Positions 45,676 through 57,434 of a stretch of DNA of 64,000 nucleotides are shown here, one piece after another. Source of the DNA: Odontocerum albicorne (lineage: Eukaryota; Arthropoda; Insecta; Trichoptera; Odontoceridae); the NCBI GenBank assembly GCA_949825065.1, contig OX463842.1, positions 4,925,723 to 4,989,722 of the forward strand. The letters run 5' to 3'. The notes beneath the pieces were generated by a model, which saw nothing but the letters and a program-made list of their open reading frames with translations, had not been told where the DNA came from and made no database searches. A program made the position numbers and the translations under genes. Position 1 is the first letter of the stretch; each line of letters starts with the position of its first letter.

Positions 45676-46260
45676 TTTGTTAAAATATATATCACATATT
45701 TGATTTTACTATCATAAAACTGTTAAAATAATATAAAATTCGGTATGCATGTAACAGACATTTTCTGGACAGCGAGGCATTAGTAAACGAAAAAATTAAA
45801 AGTTCCCACAATACTTATTACATTTTGGTGGAATAATATCATGATTAATATGGTTTATATTTACAAACAATTTATATTTGGCAATCGAAACATCTGTTGT
45901 TTTTTACACATTGTAAACAATTCTCAAAAATTACAATATTAAAATATTTATAAAAGCGATCACTGAACACTGTGTTAATAAATAATATTTTTTCATTCGT
46001 AATCTTCAGTGAAATAAAATTAAAATAGACACATAAATAAAACAATCTTTGTGTCCAACAAGCATGAATGAACGGCAACAACAAAACGTCAAACGAAATT
46101 CCGTCAAGACGTCCATAGACAACTGGACTATTTTTAAACATGATATCAAGGCTACCAACATCCCTACGTCGATGGTGGGTTTCATTATTTAGGAACTGTA
46201 AAACTGTCAAGGAAATGTGTGGAACTAAAAACAAATATTTTTCGCTTTTAATTGCGTAAA
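45676..46260 (-). promoter_or_regulatory. Putative Spt20 5' UTR/promoter interval
   Basis: About 0.6 kb upstream of the start codon that I cannot assign to any repeat, unlike most of the window. No convincing TATA box or initiator can be chosen by eye. The call rests only on position. Confidence 0.3.
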
Positions 46261-46979
46261 TATAATAGTAAAACTATTTGTAAAATAATATTATAAGCCC
46301 CAAACTTAAACTTAATAGAGGTCACATCTTTAAAATGTCATATTTCACGAATACGTCATTTAAGAAACTGATAAAATATTATTTTATTTTTGAGAAAAAT
46401 ACAAATACCAATTTAATAAAATAAAAGATAAATTTGACGCTACTTGAGTTCATCTTTTGAGCAAGTTATGAATTACATTGAAATGTTATTTAATGTTTAA
46501 TTACTGAAGTGTTACATTGAAATTTTAATTTATTAATTTCCAGTTTATGAAAAACCCAACATAAATATTTGAAAAAACACTTTTTTTCGGAAGATATCAT
46601 TGCGAGAAAAAAAATCAATAATTATAATTTAACATTTCATATTTAAATTTTTACGATACGCAGGTCAAAAATGTGCGGGCTTTGTAGCCATAGAATTCTT
46701 TTGACGTCTACAGCATTAACATTTTTTTGTTAGATCGCAAAATATTAAATTATTTTTATTCTCTAAATCAGTGATTCCCAACTTTTAGGCAATATTTCAA
46801 GGGGTATTGATATTCACATAATTATCTCACAACTGCTTTTATTCAAAGCTTTTCCGTTTTCGTGCCTTGTTGAAACAGATTTTACACAGTTAGATCCTTA
46901 TATGAAATAGAAATCAACTAAAAATTAAAATTCGTGAAAATTCGAGTATTTTTATCAAATAACTGAACTCGTGAACAAT
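46261..46979. other. AT-rich spacer upstream of Spt20
   Basis: No gene; a hAT-end-like TGATTCCCAACTTTTAGGC occurs near 46772. Confidence 0.4.
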
Positions 46980-47705
46980 CATCAAGCACAGGGCTCACAT
47001 AAACATGATAATAATTTTAATATTTATTCCAGACTTTATAATTGTTTTAGTTTGTAGTCGTTTTATAATTGGTATAATTTTTTACTTAACAAAACAAATA
47101 AGCTGGTTGAATGTTAGAAATAGACGTCAAATTCACACATGTCTCTATTGTATAATATCCTTAACTGTCCCGCCGCTCCATCTTATCTCGCCGAAAAATT
47201 TCAGCGTCTTTCCAATCATGAATTAGCGCTACGCTCAAACAGAGATTGTTTATTGGCCTTTCCAGTTCACCGCTCTTCCTTTTTTATGACGTCCTTTACT
47301 GTCTATACAGTGAAACTCTGGAATCAGTTACAAACCAATATAAGACTCGCTCCGTCCTTGGCATGCTTTAAGAAGCGACTGAAAAAACTCTTAATTTCTA
47401 GTCAGTAAAATAACGTGTTTCATTCCCGATTTTTTCCTTTCCTCTCCACCATACCTTCCTTTTCTTTTGATTGATGATATCTCACTTTATATGAAAAATA
47501 ATGTTCGGGTGATTGTCCGTCTTTGTGGGGTCGTGGGCATATGCTCACGTATGTTTATGGATTTCGTGGGGATGGATATTCATTTGAATGATTTATGCAA
47601 CCATGTACTCGTAACTTTGCTTCATTTACTTTTGTCTGGTTGGTTGGAAGAGATTGCCGCCTGGCAATAAACCTTCCAGATTGTGTTTACAATAAAAGTG
47701 TTAAA
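46980..47705 (+). mobile_element. Jockey/CR1-type LINE 3' end
   Basis: Frame from 47139 ends in SSFFMTSFTVYTVKLWNQLQ and LACFKKRLKKLL-stop, the usual C terminus of these LINEs (x-LWN-x-LP, F-K-x-x-L). A 3' UTR follows with CAATAAAA and a short A run at 47690-47710. Confidence 0.7.
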
Positions 47706-48685
47706 AAAATAAGCTGACATTTTTTTATCATTGAAGGGGTTTTTACCTTTCCGTGTGGCAAATACTTAAAATATTCCATGTTAAACTAAGGGCTTTAACT
47801 TCGGCTTAAATGTTCCAAGGGGAAGTTCATCCAAAAACAATTGGGAAGCTTTACTATAGATTGAACATTTTTTCACTATTTCAATATTATTGATGGAGAA
47901 CTATGAACATTGTAACGAGTTTTTTTTTCCTAAAAGTCATATGTTATAAGGTTTGGCGAACATTTTTTAACTCATTTCAGGAAAAGAATGAATCTTGAAA
48001 ATTAATTTCCAAATTGAATATTGAACTAAATATAAATTTCCAAAATATTATAATTAAAGTAAACGTGTTTAAGTTTAGAAAATACTGTTATTTTCTAATT
48101 AACTAATGGACGTTGTGACTATACAACTTCCTTTATTTACAATAACCCGTCAGATTATTATACGAGTACAATAAATTATTAAATAAATAAATCGTTAAAA
48201 TAATGATTTATTTTTAATTGCAGTATCTCAAAACCCCTTAATGATATTACTAAAATAATTACCGAGCTTTAAACGTAAACAACGGGAATAATATTGTGAA
48301 AATCAAATTGATGGCGAATATGGAAACTGTGCGACCTACATAACTTATGTAAAACGTTAACAATTACATATACACGTATCTAGGCCATAAAAACAAAGTC
48401 TACTGAGAAAATTAAACTATGGAAATCGAATGCAGAATAAATCTTGCTTGAGTGGTAATTTGGAAATTCAACTTCGTGTTTCAAAGCCATGTTCCAAATT
48501 CACTGGAGGGAATCATCAACTTTTCCAACCAGTTTTCAACACGGCGTAGAATCTTTGAAAATCATTAAACCGTTCTCCTATAAACTACAAAATGCACAAA
48601 AAACGTGGGAAGAGTCAATGCAACAGAAAGTGAAAAGAATAGAGTGAATGGATTGAATATATGGGAATGGATTGAAGTGAACATA
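47706..48685. other. AT-rich spacer
   Basis: No gene or repeat that I can support. Confidence 0.4.
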
Positions 48686-48905
48686 AGTGAGCCATATTGC
48701 GTGTATGTTAAATGATATGTGGACCAAGCGTGTGTTGGAGTGGAGGCCATCAACCACTAAAATGGTTACAAAGTCGTATCAAGCGGTTGGCCGGAGGTTC
48801 GTGGATGGAGATGCACATCACCGGGAGGAGTAAATAACGAGAGATGAGGCATTTGGCATGTAGTAGACTAATGGGTGATGAAATGAAGATGATTATTGAA
48901 TTTAT
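48686..48905 (+). mobile_element. LINE C-terminal relic
   Basis: Encodes MWTKRVLEWRPSTTKMV and a decayed basic end, similar to the C-terminal 'R-W-T-K-x-x-x-E-W-R-P' block of insect LINEs, closing with GATGATGAAATGAAGATGAT. Confidence 0.5.
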
Positions 48906-48991
48906 TTACTCTTCTAAACATTCTATTAGTACTATCAGATAATTTATCCGATTTCGAATATATTTTTCCTCACTACCTGCAGGCATCGTCT

Positions 48992-49446
48992 TGTACCTGC
49001 CTGTATACCTACCTAAATGAATTGTCAAAATAACGAGTGAATTGTTAAAACACAAATAAATTAAATTAATTATTGTTGATCATAAACATACAGGGTCATT
49101 GACCGATCAAGAATTCAATGATTGTTACACACTACGAACAACGACAATATTTACTATTTACAGCGCGCAAATTGGCTAGCCATCTCCAAATATAAATAAT
49201 TAACCTACCGCCCGTTCATGTGATAGAGCAAGGCAGATATATATACCCCATGTATTCATTCACTGGTATAAATTGTCCGCACTCTGCGAAATAAACATAC
49301 TTTTATTGTCGTCCATTCAACTGTCAAGACTTATTATTTATCGCTTGTTGTCACTTTCGTTTTTATCCATCCGCATTCCTGAGTCTATAAGTAAACAAAT
49401 ATCAATCAAAATCATCACAACAGTTAAACATAAGCAATCCGCTATA
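48992..49446 (+). repeat. 5' LTR
   Basis: Begins TGTACCTGCC and ends CCGCTATA. A TATA-like GATATATATACCCC near 49234 may drive transcription and AATAAA occurs at 49290. Confidence 0.9.
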
Positions 49447-49447
49447 T

Positions 49448-49462
49448 TGGTGACCCCGAACG
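49448..49462 (+). promoter_or_regulatory. Primer binding site
   Basis: TGGTGACCCCGAACG starts two bases after the LTR; this is the form expected for tRNA-Trp priming in CsRn1/Kabuki-type elements, but with one base difference near the end. Confidence 0.65.
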
Positions 49463-49512
49463 AAAACTGAATACATACCTCGACTATATCGAATAGCGCC
49501 GACTCAACAGTA

Positions 49513-50391
49513 ATGGCAAACCAAGACCAAGAGACCGCATCGGGAAGCACATCATCCCCACAGCACCTCGCTGGTATCGCACTGGCAATGCGAATCACGG
49601 CATTTTGGCGCGATAGACCGCGCCTATGGTTTATCACTTTCGAGGCTGCCACTCAGGACCTCCACCGCAGCCAAGCCCAACTGGCTCAAATGGTCCTCGC
49701 CCAGCTTGACAAACGGGACATCGAGCAGATCACCGATCTCCTGTACAACCCGAGCGTGAACCAGTACGAAGATATAAAAAAAAGACTAATCTCCGTCTAT
49801 GAAGAGAGTGACGCGAGAGAACTCCAAAGACTGCTGTCAGAGATGGAGCTCGGCGACCAGCGCCCATCACAGCTGCTGCGACGCATGCGGAGCCACGCCC
49901 GAGAGATGATCCCAGACGCAACGCTGCACCTGATGTGGATAAGCCTGATGCTAGCTCACGTGAGGTCGGTCCTGGCGATCAGCCACACGATCTCCAAGAC
50001 TGCCTCCCTCGACGAGCTCGCACTGCTGGCCGACAAAATGCTGGAGCAGACGCAGGAAGTGGCAACCATGAGCATCGTGCCGGCACACCCCGCCATCATC
50101 AAAGCGCCGGCACCCTCACAGGCCTCCATATCAGATGTCATCCGCGCCCTGACCGACGAAGTCGAGCAGCTCCATCTGGAAGTGGCGGAAATGAAATCAA
50201 GGACTACAACCGACGACCGTCAGCGTCAACGACCGCCATACCGCAACCAAGCAACAGTACGCAACACACGTAGACGAACACCCTCCCCGGCCGCATCAAC
50301 AATCTGCTACTACCATAACAGATTTGGGAAAAATGCCCTCCGCTGCAGATCGCCGTGCAGCTTCGAGCAGAAAAGGGAAGAGAGAAATTGA
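49513..50391 (+). CDS. Gag protein of the LTR element
   Basis: 292 aa from ATG 49513. It has a capsid-like region (FWRDRPRLWFITFEAA, YEDIKKRLISVYEESDAREL, LGDQRPSQLLRRM, LDELALLADKMLEQ) and a C-terminal zinc-finger motif C-x3-H-x9-C-x3-C in CYYHNRFGK..LRCRSPC, the CHCC type of the CsRn1 clade. Coding GC content is well above the flanks. Expected to assemble particles in the cytoplasm. Intact frame. Confidence 0.88.
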   Translation: MANQDQETASGSTSSPQHLAGIALAMRITAFWRDRPRLWFITFEAATQDLHRSQAQLAQMVLAQLDKRDIEQITDLLYNPSVNQYEDIKKRLISVYEESDARELQRLLSEMELGDQRPSQLLRRMRSHAREMIPDATLHLMWISLMLAHVRSVLAISHTISKTASLDELALLADKMLEQTQEVATMSIVPAHPAIIKAPAPSQASISDVIRALTDEVEQLHLEVAEMKSRTTTDDRQRQRPPYRNQATVRNTRRRTPSPAASTICYYHNRFGKNALRCRSPCSFEQKREERN

Positions 50392-50392
50392 A

Positions 50393-50790
50393 AAGCGTTT
50401 ATAGAACCACGATACAACCACGCTACAACATCGCAAGAACCACGATACAACCACGCTACAACCACGCTGCAGCAACGAGCACCGCAGACTCCATCATCAT
50501 CATCAAGCACCTGCAGATCAACCGTCCACCGCGGACGCCATCTGCAACTTGATCTCCGCCATCATCATCATCATCAAGCCACCGCAGATCAACCTTCCAC
50601 ATCGGAAGCCATCTGCAACTTGATCTACATCATCACCATCATCATCAAGCCACCGCAGATCAACCTTCCACATCGGAAGCCATCTGCAACTTGATCAACA
50701 TCATCACCATCATCATCAAGCCACCGCAGATCAACCCTCCTCATCGGATGCCATCTGCAACTTGATCCACACAACCAATCATCGACGATC
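50393..50790 (+). repeat. Tandem repeats downstream of gag
   Basis: First, ACCACGATACAACCACGCTA repeats; then four 71-bp units (CACCGCAGATCAACC..GCCATCTGCAACTTGATC with CATCATCA runs) at 50500-50770. They occupy the place of pol. Confidence 0.85.
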
Positions 50791-51028
50791 AACGCAACGA
50801 CCAACCAAGCACCGCAGACAATTCAAATCTAGTGAGAGACGACCAAGCCTACCCCCTGTTTCCGCATCACCCATCTGACCGACAGATCTGGGAAAAAACG
50901 CCACGCGCTGTTGTTATCCACGTACCTACTTCGACACGGGGAACGGACGACCAGCCCGACGTCAGATGCACCGGAACCTATCGTTCACGCAAGGCACGCG
51001 CCCTCTGCGTTCACTAGGAAGGGAGCTA

Positions 51029-51483
51029 TGTACCTGCCTGTATACCTACCTAAATGAATTGTCAAAATAACGAGTGAATTGTTAAAACACAAATAAATTA
51101 AATTAATTATTGTTGATCATAAACATACAGGGTCATTGACCGATCAAGAATTCAATGATTGTTACACACTACGAACAACGACAATATTTACTATTTACAG
51201 CGCGCAAATTGGCTAGCCATCTCCAAATATAAATAATTAACCTACCGCCCGTTCATGTGATAGAGCAAGGCAGATATATATACCCCATGTATTCATTCAC
51301 TGGTATAAATTGTCCGCACTCTGCGAAATAAACATACTTTTATTGTCGTCCATTCAACTGTCAAGACTTATTATTTATCGCTTGTTGTCACTTTCGTTTT
51401 TATCCATCCGCATTCCTGAGTCTATAAGTAAACAAATATCAATCAAAATCATCACAACAGTTAAACATAAGCAATCTGCTATA
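51029..51483 (+). repeat. 3' LTR
   Basis: Same length and near-identical sequence to the 5' LTR, followed by GTCT. Confidence 0.9.
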
Positions 51484-51894
51484 GTCTTATAGAAACAATC
51501 TGGAGTTTTCAGATATCTACTCCATTTGTCATTTTTCCTTTTTTGTGCAATATTAATAAATCCCTTTGACATTTGCCACAGGATCATGAAGAATTCTGCA
51601 TTGAGGCATCTGGAACAACTTTTCTAATTTTTGTCTAATCTCATACATTACTAGAAAATAAATAAAGGTTTTTATGATTCAGGGATCTTCCTTATTACTC
51701 GTACTAAATACACATACATATATCTATTCAAGACATTTGTATGAATTTTATTTTTAATCCAAGTGTTGAAAAAACTACTTTGAAAAAATACCACTGTTAC
51801 AGCTATTTTTAATTTTAAAGTAACATGCTACTTGAGTGTTCTATGTAACAAGTAGTAATGGCGCTAATTTACAGCTACTCTTAGGAGGAAGTGC

Positions 51895-52480
51895 GCTATA
51901 GCCCTGCAACCTAGAATGTGCATTGGTTGCCTGCAGAATTTTCTGCCACCTATCTCTGTCAACAGCATCCCTTCTCCAATTGGTTATACTCAGTGTACGG
52001 CAGTTCTATAATATGTTACATCATCCAGCCACCTCAGTTTTGGTTTCCCACTCTCCTATACCCCATCAGATCGTTGAACAAAGCCTTTCTCGCAGGATCA
52101 GTGTCCTGCATGCAATATAAGTGCACAAGCCAGTTTAGCTATTTTTTATCTTCGTCATAGCTTACGCTATCTTCGTCATAGCTTGTCAGGGTGTAGATAT
52201 TTTCGTTATACCTCCGTCTCCATGCTCCAATTTTACAAATTGGACTATACAGTCTGTGGAGAACCTTCCACTTCCAGAGAATCCTTAATTTCCTAGACCT
52301 TACAATGTATTTTTGTTTATTTTTTTCTTCATTCATATTTAGATAGTCATAGCTGTAGCTGTCACGAGTTTTCAAAATCAACAGTATCATCTGTGACGGC
52401 AGCACTGCGAGAAGCTCAAAGTAGGAAGAAGTGGAGAACCGCCGTGGGGAGAGTTGAGCAAATGGACCGGAGAGATCACG
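51895..52480 (-). mobile_element. LINE relic, C-terminal part
   Basis: Minus strand encodes SRKLRILWKWKVLHRLYS, then YSPICKIGAWRRRYNENIY and, after frame breaks, the terminal DR-x-RWQKILQA-like segment. A short direct repeat CTTCGTCATAGCTTA/GT at 52150 and 52170. Confidence 0.5.
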
Positions 52481-52535
52481 ACGCTTAATCATGAGGCCAG
52501 GAATTGGCCAAGAAGAAGATGGTATACATAATAGC
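52370..52535 (+). mobile_element. RTE-like LINE terminal fragment
   Basis: Encodes VTAALREAQSRKKWRTAVG and ends in GGCCAAGAAGAAGATGG; very short 5'-truncated copy antisense to the neighbouring relic. Confidence 0.45.
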
Positions 52536-53089
52536 ATCAATATTGTACATATTCGTATACAGCCAAAATTTAAAATTCAAGGTTCTTTTTCATTTTCAAG
52601 GATTAAAATTTCATTTTCAATCGGGTTTAGTATTCATTCGATTTACATGAAATTTTGAAACCGAAAATTTTATACGCCAGGTTTAAAATTTAATTTATAT
52701 TTTATTTTATTGGGGAGTGAGAATCGAGTAAGACGTTTTTTTTAGCAAATTACCGACGTAAATATTATGTAAATTATCAGCTTTTTTTTTTTCATTTTAA
52801 GGACGCGCGATTCTTCGAGAAGACTTCCTCGGTAAACCTTTTCGTTACCAGGACCGGCGTTAATTTACTACGGTAAAATATTTTTTACTTACCTATTCGA
52901 AAATAGATTTAGATAAATGACCACAATTAAAATCAATTGTTACCCAATTAAATAATATATGCTCAAATGTATTTTTATTTCAGTTATATACTATAAATAC
53001 ATTGAGCATTTTGTATTATACTACAATTTAGTCGTGTACTATACGACCTGACAGGTTTATTGCGGTAATCTCTTGCAACCAATCAGAAA

Positions 53090-53228
53090 TAATTTGAACA
53101 AGCTTCAAATGAAAACCAGACTGGAACCCTCTTTCAAGAAATCTGGATTTCAACATAAATCGAATTCGCCACCCTCGGGTTCGAAGACAGGCGCTTATCA
53201 ACTAGACTACAAAGGTCATCATATTGTT
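53090..53228 (-). repeat. tRNA-derived SINE
   Basis: Minus strand: A-box-like TAGTCTAGTTGATAAGCG, B-box-like CTTCGAACCCGAGGG, then a body ending GGTTCCAGTCTGGTTTTCAT. Related head at 54652. Confidence 0.6.
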
Positions 53229-53229
53229 T

Positions 53230-53830
53230 TATACAAATATTATACGTAAGTAAGAAAAGTTGCGCAGCACCGGCACAAAGACTGTAAAATAGGTAGATGG
53301 TTGCCGCTCAATTCTGAGAGATTCCGGTTTGCTTCTTGCGTTTTCGGTGAAGGGATTCCTCTTTGACAGGTAGAAGTTTGTCGAAATAAAAACACAATAG
53401 ACGTTCCAGTAGATGAGAATACATTTTTTCTATTTTCCGTTCCTTATGTGCAGCCCATCGTAAGCGCCTTGATTCGACCGATAATGCCGTCACGGCTTGC
53501 AAGCGCCACGAATTCCACGCGTTGTCCGCGCGTAGGGGGTGTCCGATCATCTATAGTGATTACTTGCGAAGGCCACGCATAAGGAACATGTCATTACAAT
53601 ATATGCAGGTATATAGTCACATGCAATGGTAAAACACATATGATACATTACAATACGTCCTCAGCGAGATACAGGCTAAACCTAGTGTACTGGAGACACT
53701 ACAAATGAAAGGCAACAAACCCAGATCCATTAAAATTGTGTGTCCAAATTAAATTACCTGTTGATTTTTTTTTCGCGAGTTGTGTATATTTCTTGCCATG
53801 TGTAAATAATTTCACAAACAATTTTAATAA
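53230..53830 (-). repeat. Unclassified repeat U, copy 1
   Basis: Matches 33118-33183 and 34459-34840, and its 3' portion matches 57985-58125 (AATTTAATTTGGACA, TTAATGGATCTGGGTTTGT, TAGTAAACT-like) and 42963-43010. A minus-strand frame of 80 codons (53308-53550) shares LLCFYFDKLLP with copy 2. Confidence 0.65.
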
Positions 53831-54109
53831 TAATTTCACAAACAATTTTAACATTAAATATCCTAACTTCTGTGACGCATGCGTCACCATATTGTTGCAT
53901 TCTCAAATTAATGAATTAACACGTGTAACTGTAGCTATATATTGAATTGTTATTGACTAATTTGAATTGTAAAAACGTTCCGTGTGCTTCTAGCAGGAGT
54001 ACGGAAACCAATTCGAGCCAATATATTGCCTTAATTTTTTAATGGATTCATGTGTGAAGGAACTATTATTTATATTTATATAGATTCATGTATGAAGGGA
54101 GTACATAGG

Positions 54110-55010
54110 TCAATGGGTGGCATACAAATGACGAATGGGAGGGAATGTATGCGGATTGCTGTATGCTTATGCCATGGTTCTGTTACCGGAGAATGAGGGT
54201 GAATTCAGAGTCTGCTGAGTAAACTGTGTAAAATATGTAAAGATAAAGGTCTGACAATGAATGTTACGAAGTTCAAAGTTATGGTGATAGAAAAATGTGA
54301 CAGGAAAAGTAAATATGATGTGTGGGTGAGTATTGAAACATTAGAATAAGTTAAATAATTCTGCTATTTAGATAGTAGATGATGGAAGAGTTGTGAGGGA
54401 TATCGACTTAAAAGAGTTGAATAAATGCTGTAGAAATGCGTGCACTGAGAAGGGTACATTGGGTGACAATATATGATGAAATACGAAATGAAGTTATTAG
54501 GGGTGAAAGTGAACTGAAGTAAGGTGAAGGACGCACTCTTAGATGGTTTAAGAACAAAACAAATATACAGTGCAAATTTAAGTGAAAGGTGGGATAACGG
54601 AAGACTAAATAAAGTATAGTTGAATCAAGTGAATGATCAAGCGACGACCTCCGTGGTCCAGTTGATAAGATGCCTGTCTCCCAACCCGGGGGCTGTGGCT
54701 TCAAATCCCGTTGAAACACAAATAAAAAAAGAGAATTCCAGCGTGCTTTTCACTTAAGGCCTCTTTAACTTCCTGGTTTGTTGGGAAATATTAGTACATT
54801 GTAATAAGTCCGCTAGGTTTTACTGTATACAACGAAAGTATAATACTAATATAACGATATTTTTAAAGAAGGTGATGTAAGAAGGAAAATCGTAGGAGGT
54901 GTGTGGATGAGGAAGAGGCGAAATATGTGTGTCGAGATAGGAATAGCTGGTGCTCTGTTATCTCTGCCAACCCAATCAGGGAAACGGCGTGATGGTATCT
55001 ATGTATGTAT
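54110..55010 (+). mobile_element. LINE relic, (TATG)n-tailed family, interrupted by a SINE
   Basis: RT-like LLSKLCKICKDKGLTMNVTK, then LRRVHWVTIYDEIRNEVI (54460-54510), a tRNA-headed SINE at about 54650-54840, then the LINE end to GATGGTATCTATGTATGTATC. Confidence 0.55.
54650..54735 (+). repeat. tRNA-derived SINE head
   Basis: A-box-like TGGTCCAGTTGATAAGATG and B-box-like GGCTTCAAATCCCG. Not a functional tRNA gene: no acceptor stem pairing that I can form. Confidence 0.55.
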
Positions 55011-55770
55011 CAAATTGAATGTAATCCTTCTTTCTGAAAGTGTGTGTAATTCAATGAGAGATTGAAGTCAAGCACGTCAGGTGGGATGTCGAGATGAAAA
55101 CTAATATGTCTCAGAAATGTATACCTTTTCAATTGTGTTTTATATGGATAAAATAGTTAGGTCATGAGATTTTTCTAGAAATAACCCATTATAAATGTAT
55201 CTATACGAGTATATCAAGAATAATTACATATAAATATGTCGGGTAAGATTATAATTTACATTTGATATTCATTAGATTGGCGGATAATTATAATATTAAT
55301 TATTTTTTTTATAAAACTCCTGAAAAGTAAAACGTCGCGTCAATTTTCTCCCATCGTCGCTGAAACCACCCCCGTTCAAAGGCGCCGGTTAATATAACCG
55401 GTGTCAAGTTAAATTGGGCTTTTAGAATGACAAGTTCTGAGACGTCGATTCCTTCAGCCTCAGACTGTTCCTTTAATATTCATACGATGTTTTGGTTAAC
55501 AAGAAATGTGCAAAGAAGGGAATACTTAAGTGGGTTGATAAATAAAGATAACGCTCGTTGACGTACCTATCGAGATAAAAACGTCACTCAATGCTAATAA
55601 ACCCAGCCGGCACCCAGCAGGCACCTTTCTTACACCTATTTGTGATAAAAATGTGAAGTGTTTACTGTTTTGTAGTATGCATGGATTACGTTAATCTACT
55701 AAGGTGATAGAGAACACTTCACACATACACTACTACACTAAACCTAAAGCCAAATGTGTAACTACTCGTA

Positions 55771-56006
55771 TTACATATCGGAAGATCTACAAAGGTTTCT
55801 TTTGTAGTTCGACTTCCTTTGATACGTTTTCTGCGGTTTTCTTATCAAATATGTTTTTCTGAACGTTTGCAGCTGCGGGGAACTTCCTCCTCTAATGGCT
55901 GCATCCACTGCCTTCCTATCGTTACACTTGAATTTATTTATTTTGTAATATTTTTTTACTCTGTCAATATCAGTGCGTTCTAATTCCGAGTTAGAATGCC
56001 CTTGAT
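55771..56006 (-). other. Unrecognised open segment
   Basis: On the minus strand, about 78 codons without a stop (SELERTDIDRVKKYYKINKF, AAIRGGSSPQLQTFRKTY, ending RSSDM-stop). Lysine- and arginine-rich. I do not recognise it; it may be part of an unknown element cut by the foldback MITE just upstream. Confidence 0.25.
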
Positions 56007-56023
56007 ATTAATTTTCTCTCTGA

Positions 56024-56306
56024 GGGCCTATCCAGACGAGGCGTTTTACACGCGATTTAAGTAGCGCGTTTCGAATTAATTAAGATAAATTGATCTAGCT
56101 TCGCGGTATTTGTGAAATTTACGAACATGTATGTTTCTGTAAAATGTCTTCTTCCTCCGTGCGATTGAGTTAGGAGGAAGAACACATTTTATAGAAACAT
56201 ACATGTTCGTAAATTTCATCAATACCGCGAAGCTAGATCAATTTACCTTGGTTAATTCGAAACGCGCTACTCGAATCGCGGGTAAAACGCCTCATCTGGA
56301 CAGGGT
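56024..56306. mobile_element. Foldback MITE with long palindrome
   Basis: 283 bp, almost entirely one inverted repeat: arms of about 130 bp (start GGCCTATCCAGACGAGGCG, end CGCCTCATCTGGACAGGG) around a short centre near 56150. No coding sequence. Confidence 0.82.
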
Positions 56307-56454
56307 CTAAAAGGTGCAATATAAATTGTCATTATAATTACTCTGTAACAGTTTTCTAGTGCCAATAATTATGTGTGGGAGTTAAATCTGAATTTAGAAA
56401 AATGTGGGAACTAAGAAGAATACATTTGGGGACAATTTATGACAAAATATGAAA

Positions 56455-57425
56455 TTAATAAATAAATAAATATCATAAATAAATACAGGTTTATTGATAG
56501 CAACATAGTATGTACATAATACATTTAGACACATTTCAAGAACACATTAAAAAGAGAATGCATTAAAAAACAGAAGCTATCAAAAGGTCTGGGCTCATCT
56601 AATAACATCCCCCCGGCCAAGATACACCCCACCAATATAGGGCGAGCCCAGCTACGGGGACACCAGATGTTTTTCAGCCCACACCCTTGAACATGTAATA
56701 AGAAGAGAAAAAACACAGAAAATAAATGGATGACAAAAAAAAATACATTCAAGAGAGAAGACATTAAATGGTCCGGGCTCATCCCACAAACATTCCTCCG
56801 GCCGAGATACACCCCACCAATGTAGGGCGAGCCCGACCGCAAGGGCATCGGGGGGCTTCCAGCCCACACCCCCGCATATCGAGATTAAAAAATAAATAAA
56901 AAAACAAAAACGTATGTCAGAAAACAAAATAAAAAGTAAACCCACATATACCACCTCAGGTTAACTGTCAGCAAGAACGAAAAAAAGAAAAGCCTTAAAA
57001 GAGTCCAAATTTTATAAAAGTAGAATGACAAATGGGAAATGAAATAGTTGAAACAACATTGAAATAGTTAGGCAGTAATACATTGAAATAGTTAAGCAGT
57101 TATATAAGAATGAATGAGAAGATAACGCACAAACACGCACGCACAATCCCCGATTCACCACCAGCGAAAAGAGAGAAGAGAAAGAAAATGAAAAAAAAAA
57201 GCAAATAAGAGACCCATTAACCTCTGAGAAACCTATTAACCACCCAGAAGATAACACTTTAGAGCATATCTGAAGGTACAACTATTCACCCGCTGCTTCA
57301 AGGTCTGGGGCAACTCATTCCAGCATTTGCTGGCTGAGTATGAGAAGGATCCCTTGAACAGTGTTAGATTATGGTTTGGGATAAGTAAAAGAGTTTCTCT
57401 GCTTCTAGTTTCGTAGCCGTGAAAG
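56455..57425 (-). mobile_element. Jockey/CR1-type LINE 3' end with repeats in the UTR
   Basis: Minus strand near 57420-57240 encodes LTLFKGSFSYSASKCWNELPQ and a short end before stops. A long 3' UTR follows with two copies of a 100-bp block (56580-56690, 56780-56880: GATACACCCCACCAAT(A/G)TAG). It closes with AATAAACC and TTTATTTATGATA repeats. Confidence 0.65.
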
Positions 57426-57434
57426 TTTCTAGCC

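Larger units (their letters stand above)
48988..51487 (+). mobile_element. Ty3/gypsy LTR retrotransposon, gag only (CsRn1-like)
   Basis: Two 455-bp LTRs (48992-49446, 51029-51483) flanked by a GTCT duplication. The LTRs differ by one base by eye (C/T at 49439/51476), so the insertion is young. A primer site TGGTGACCCCGA follows the left LTR and a purine tract AGGAAGGGAG precedes the right one. Between are gag and a 640-bp non-coding stretch with tandem repeats. No protease, reverse transcriptase or integrase, so it depends on a relative. It lies upstream of Spt20, outside the gene. Confidence 0.92.

Noticed and set aside
45872..46234. 120-codon minus-strand frame upstream of Spt20
   Set aside because: Composition is that of AT-rich chance sequence, and no splice or homology support was seen; it may lie in the 5' flank of Spt20.
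50310..50552. Short frames in the tandem-repeat part of the LTR element as extra genes
   Set aside because: They arise from repeat periodicity and have no recognisable domain.
54650..54735. Functional tRNA gene
   Set aside because: Promoter boxes are present, but I cannot form an acceptor or anticodon stem; better read as a SINE head.
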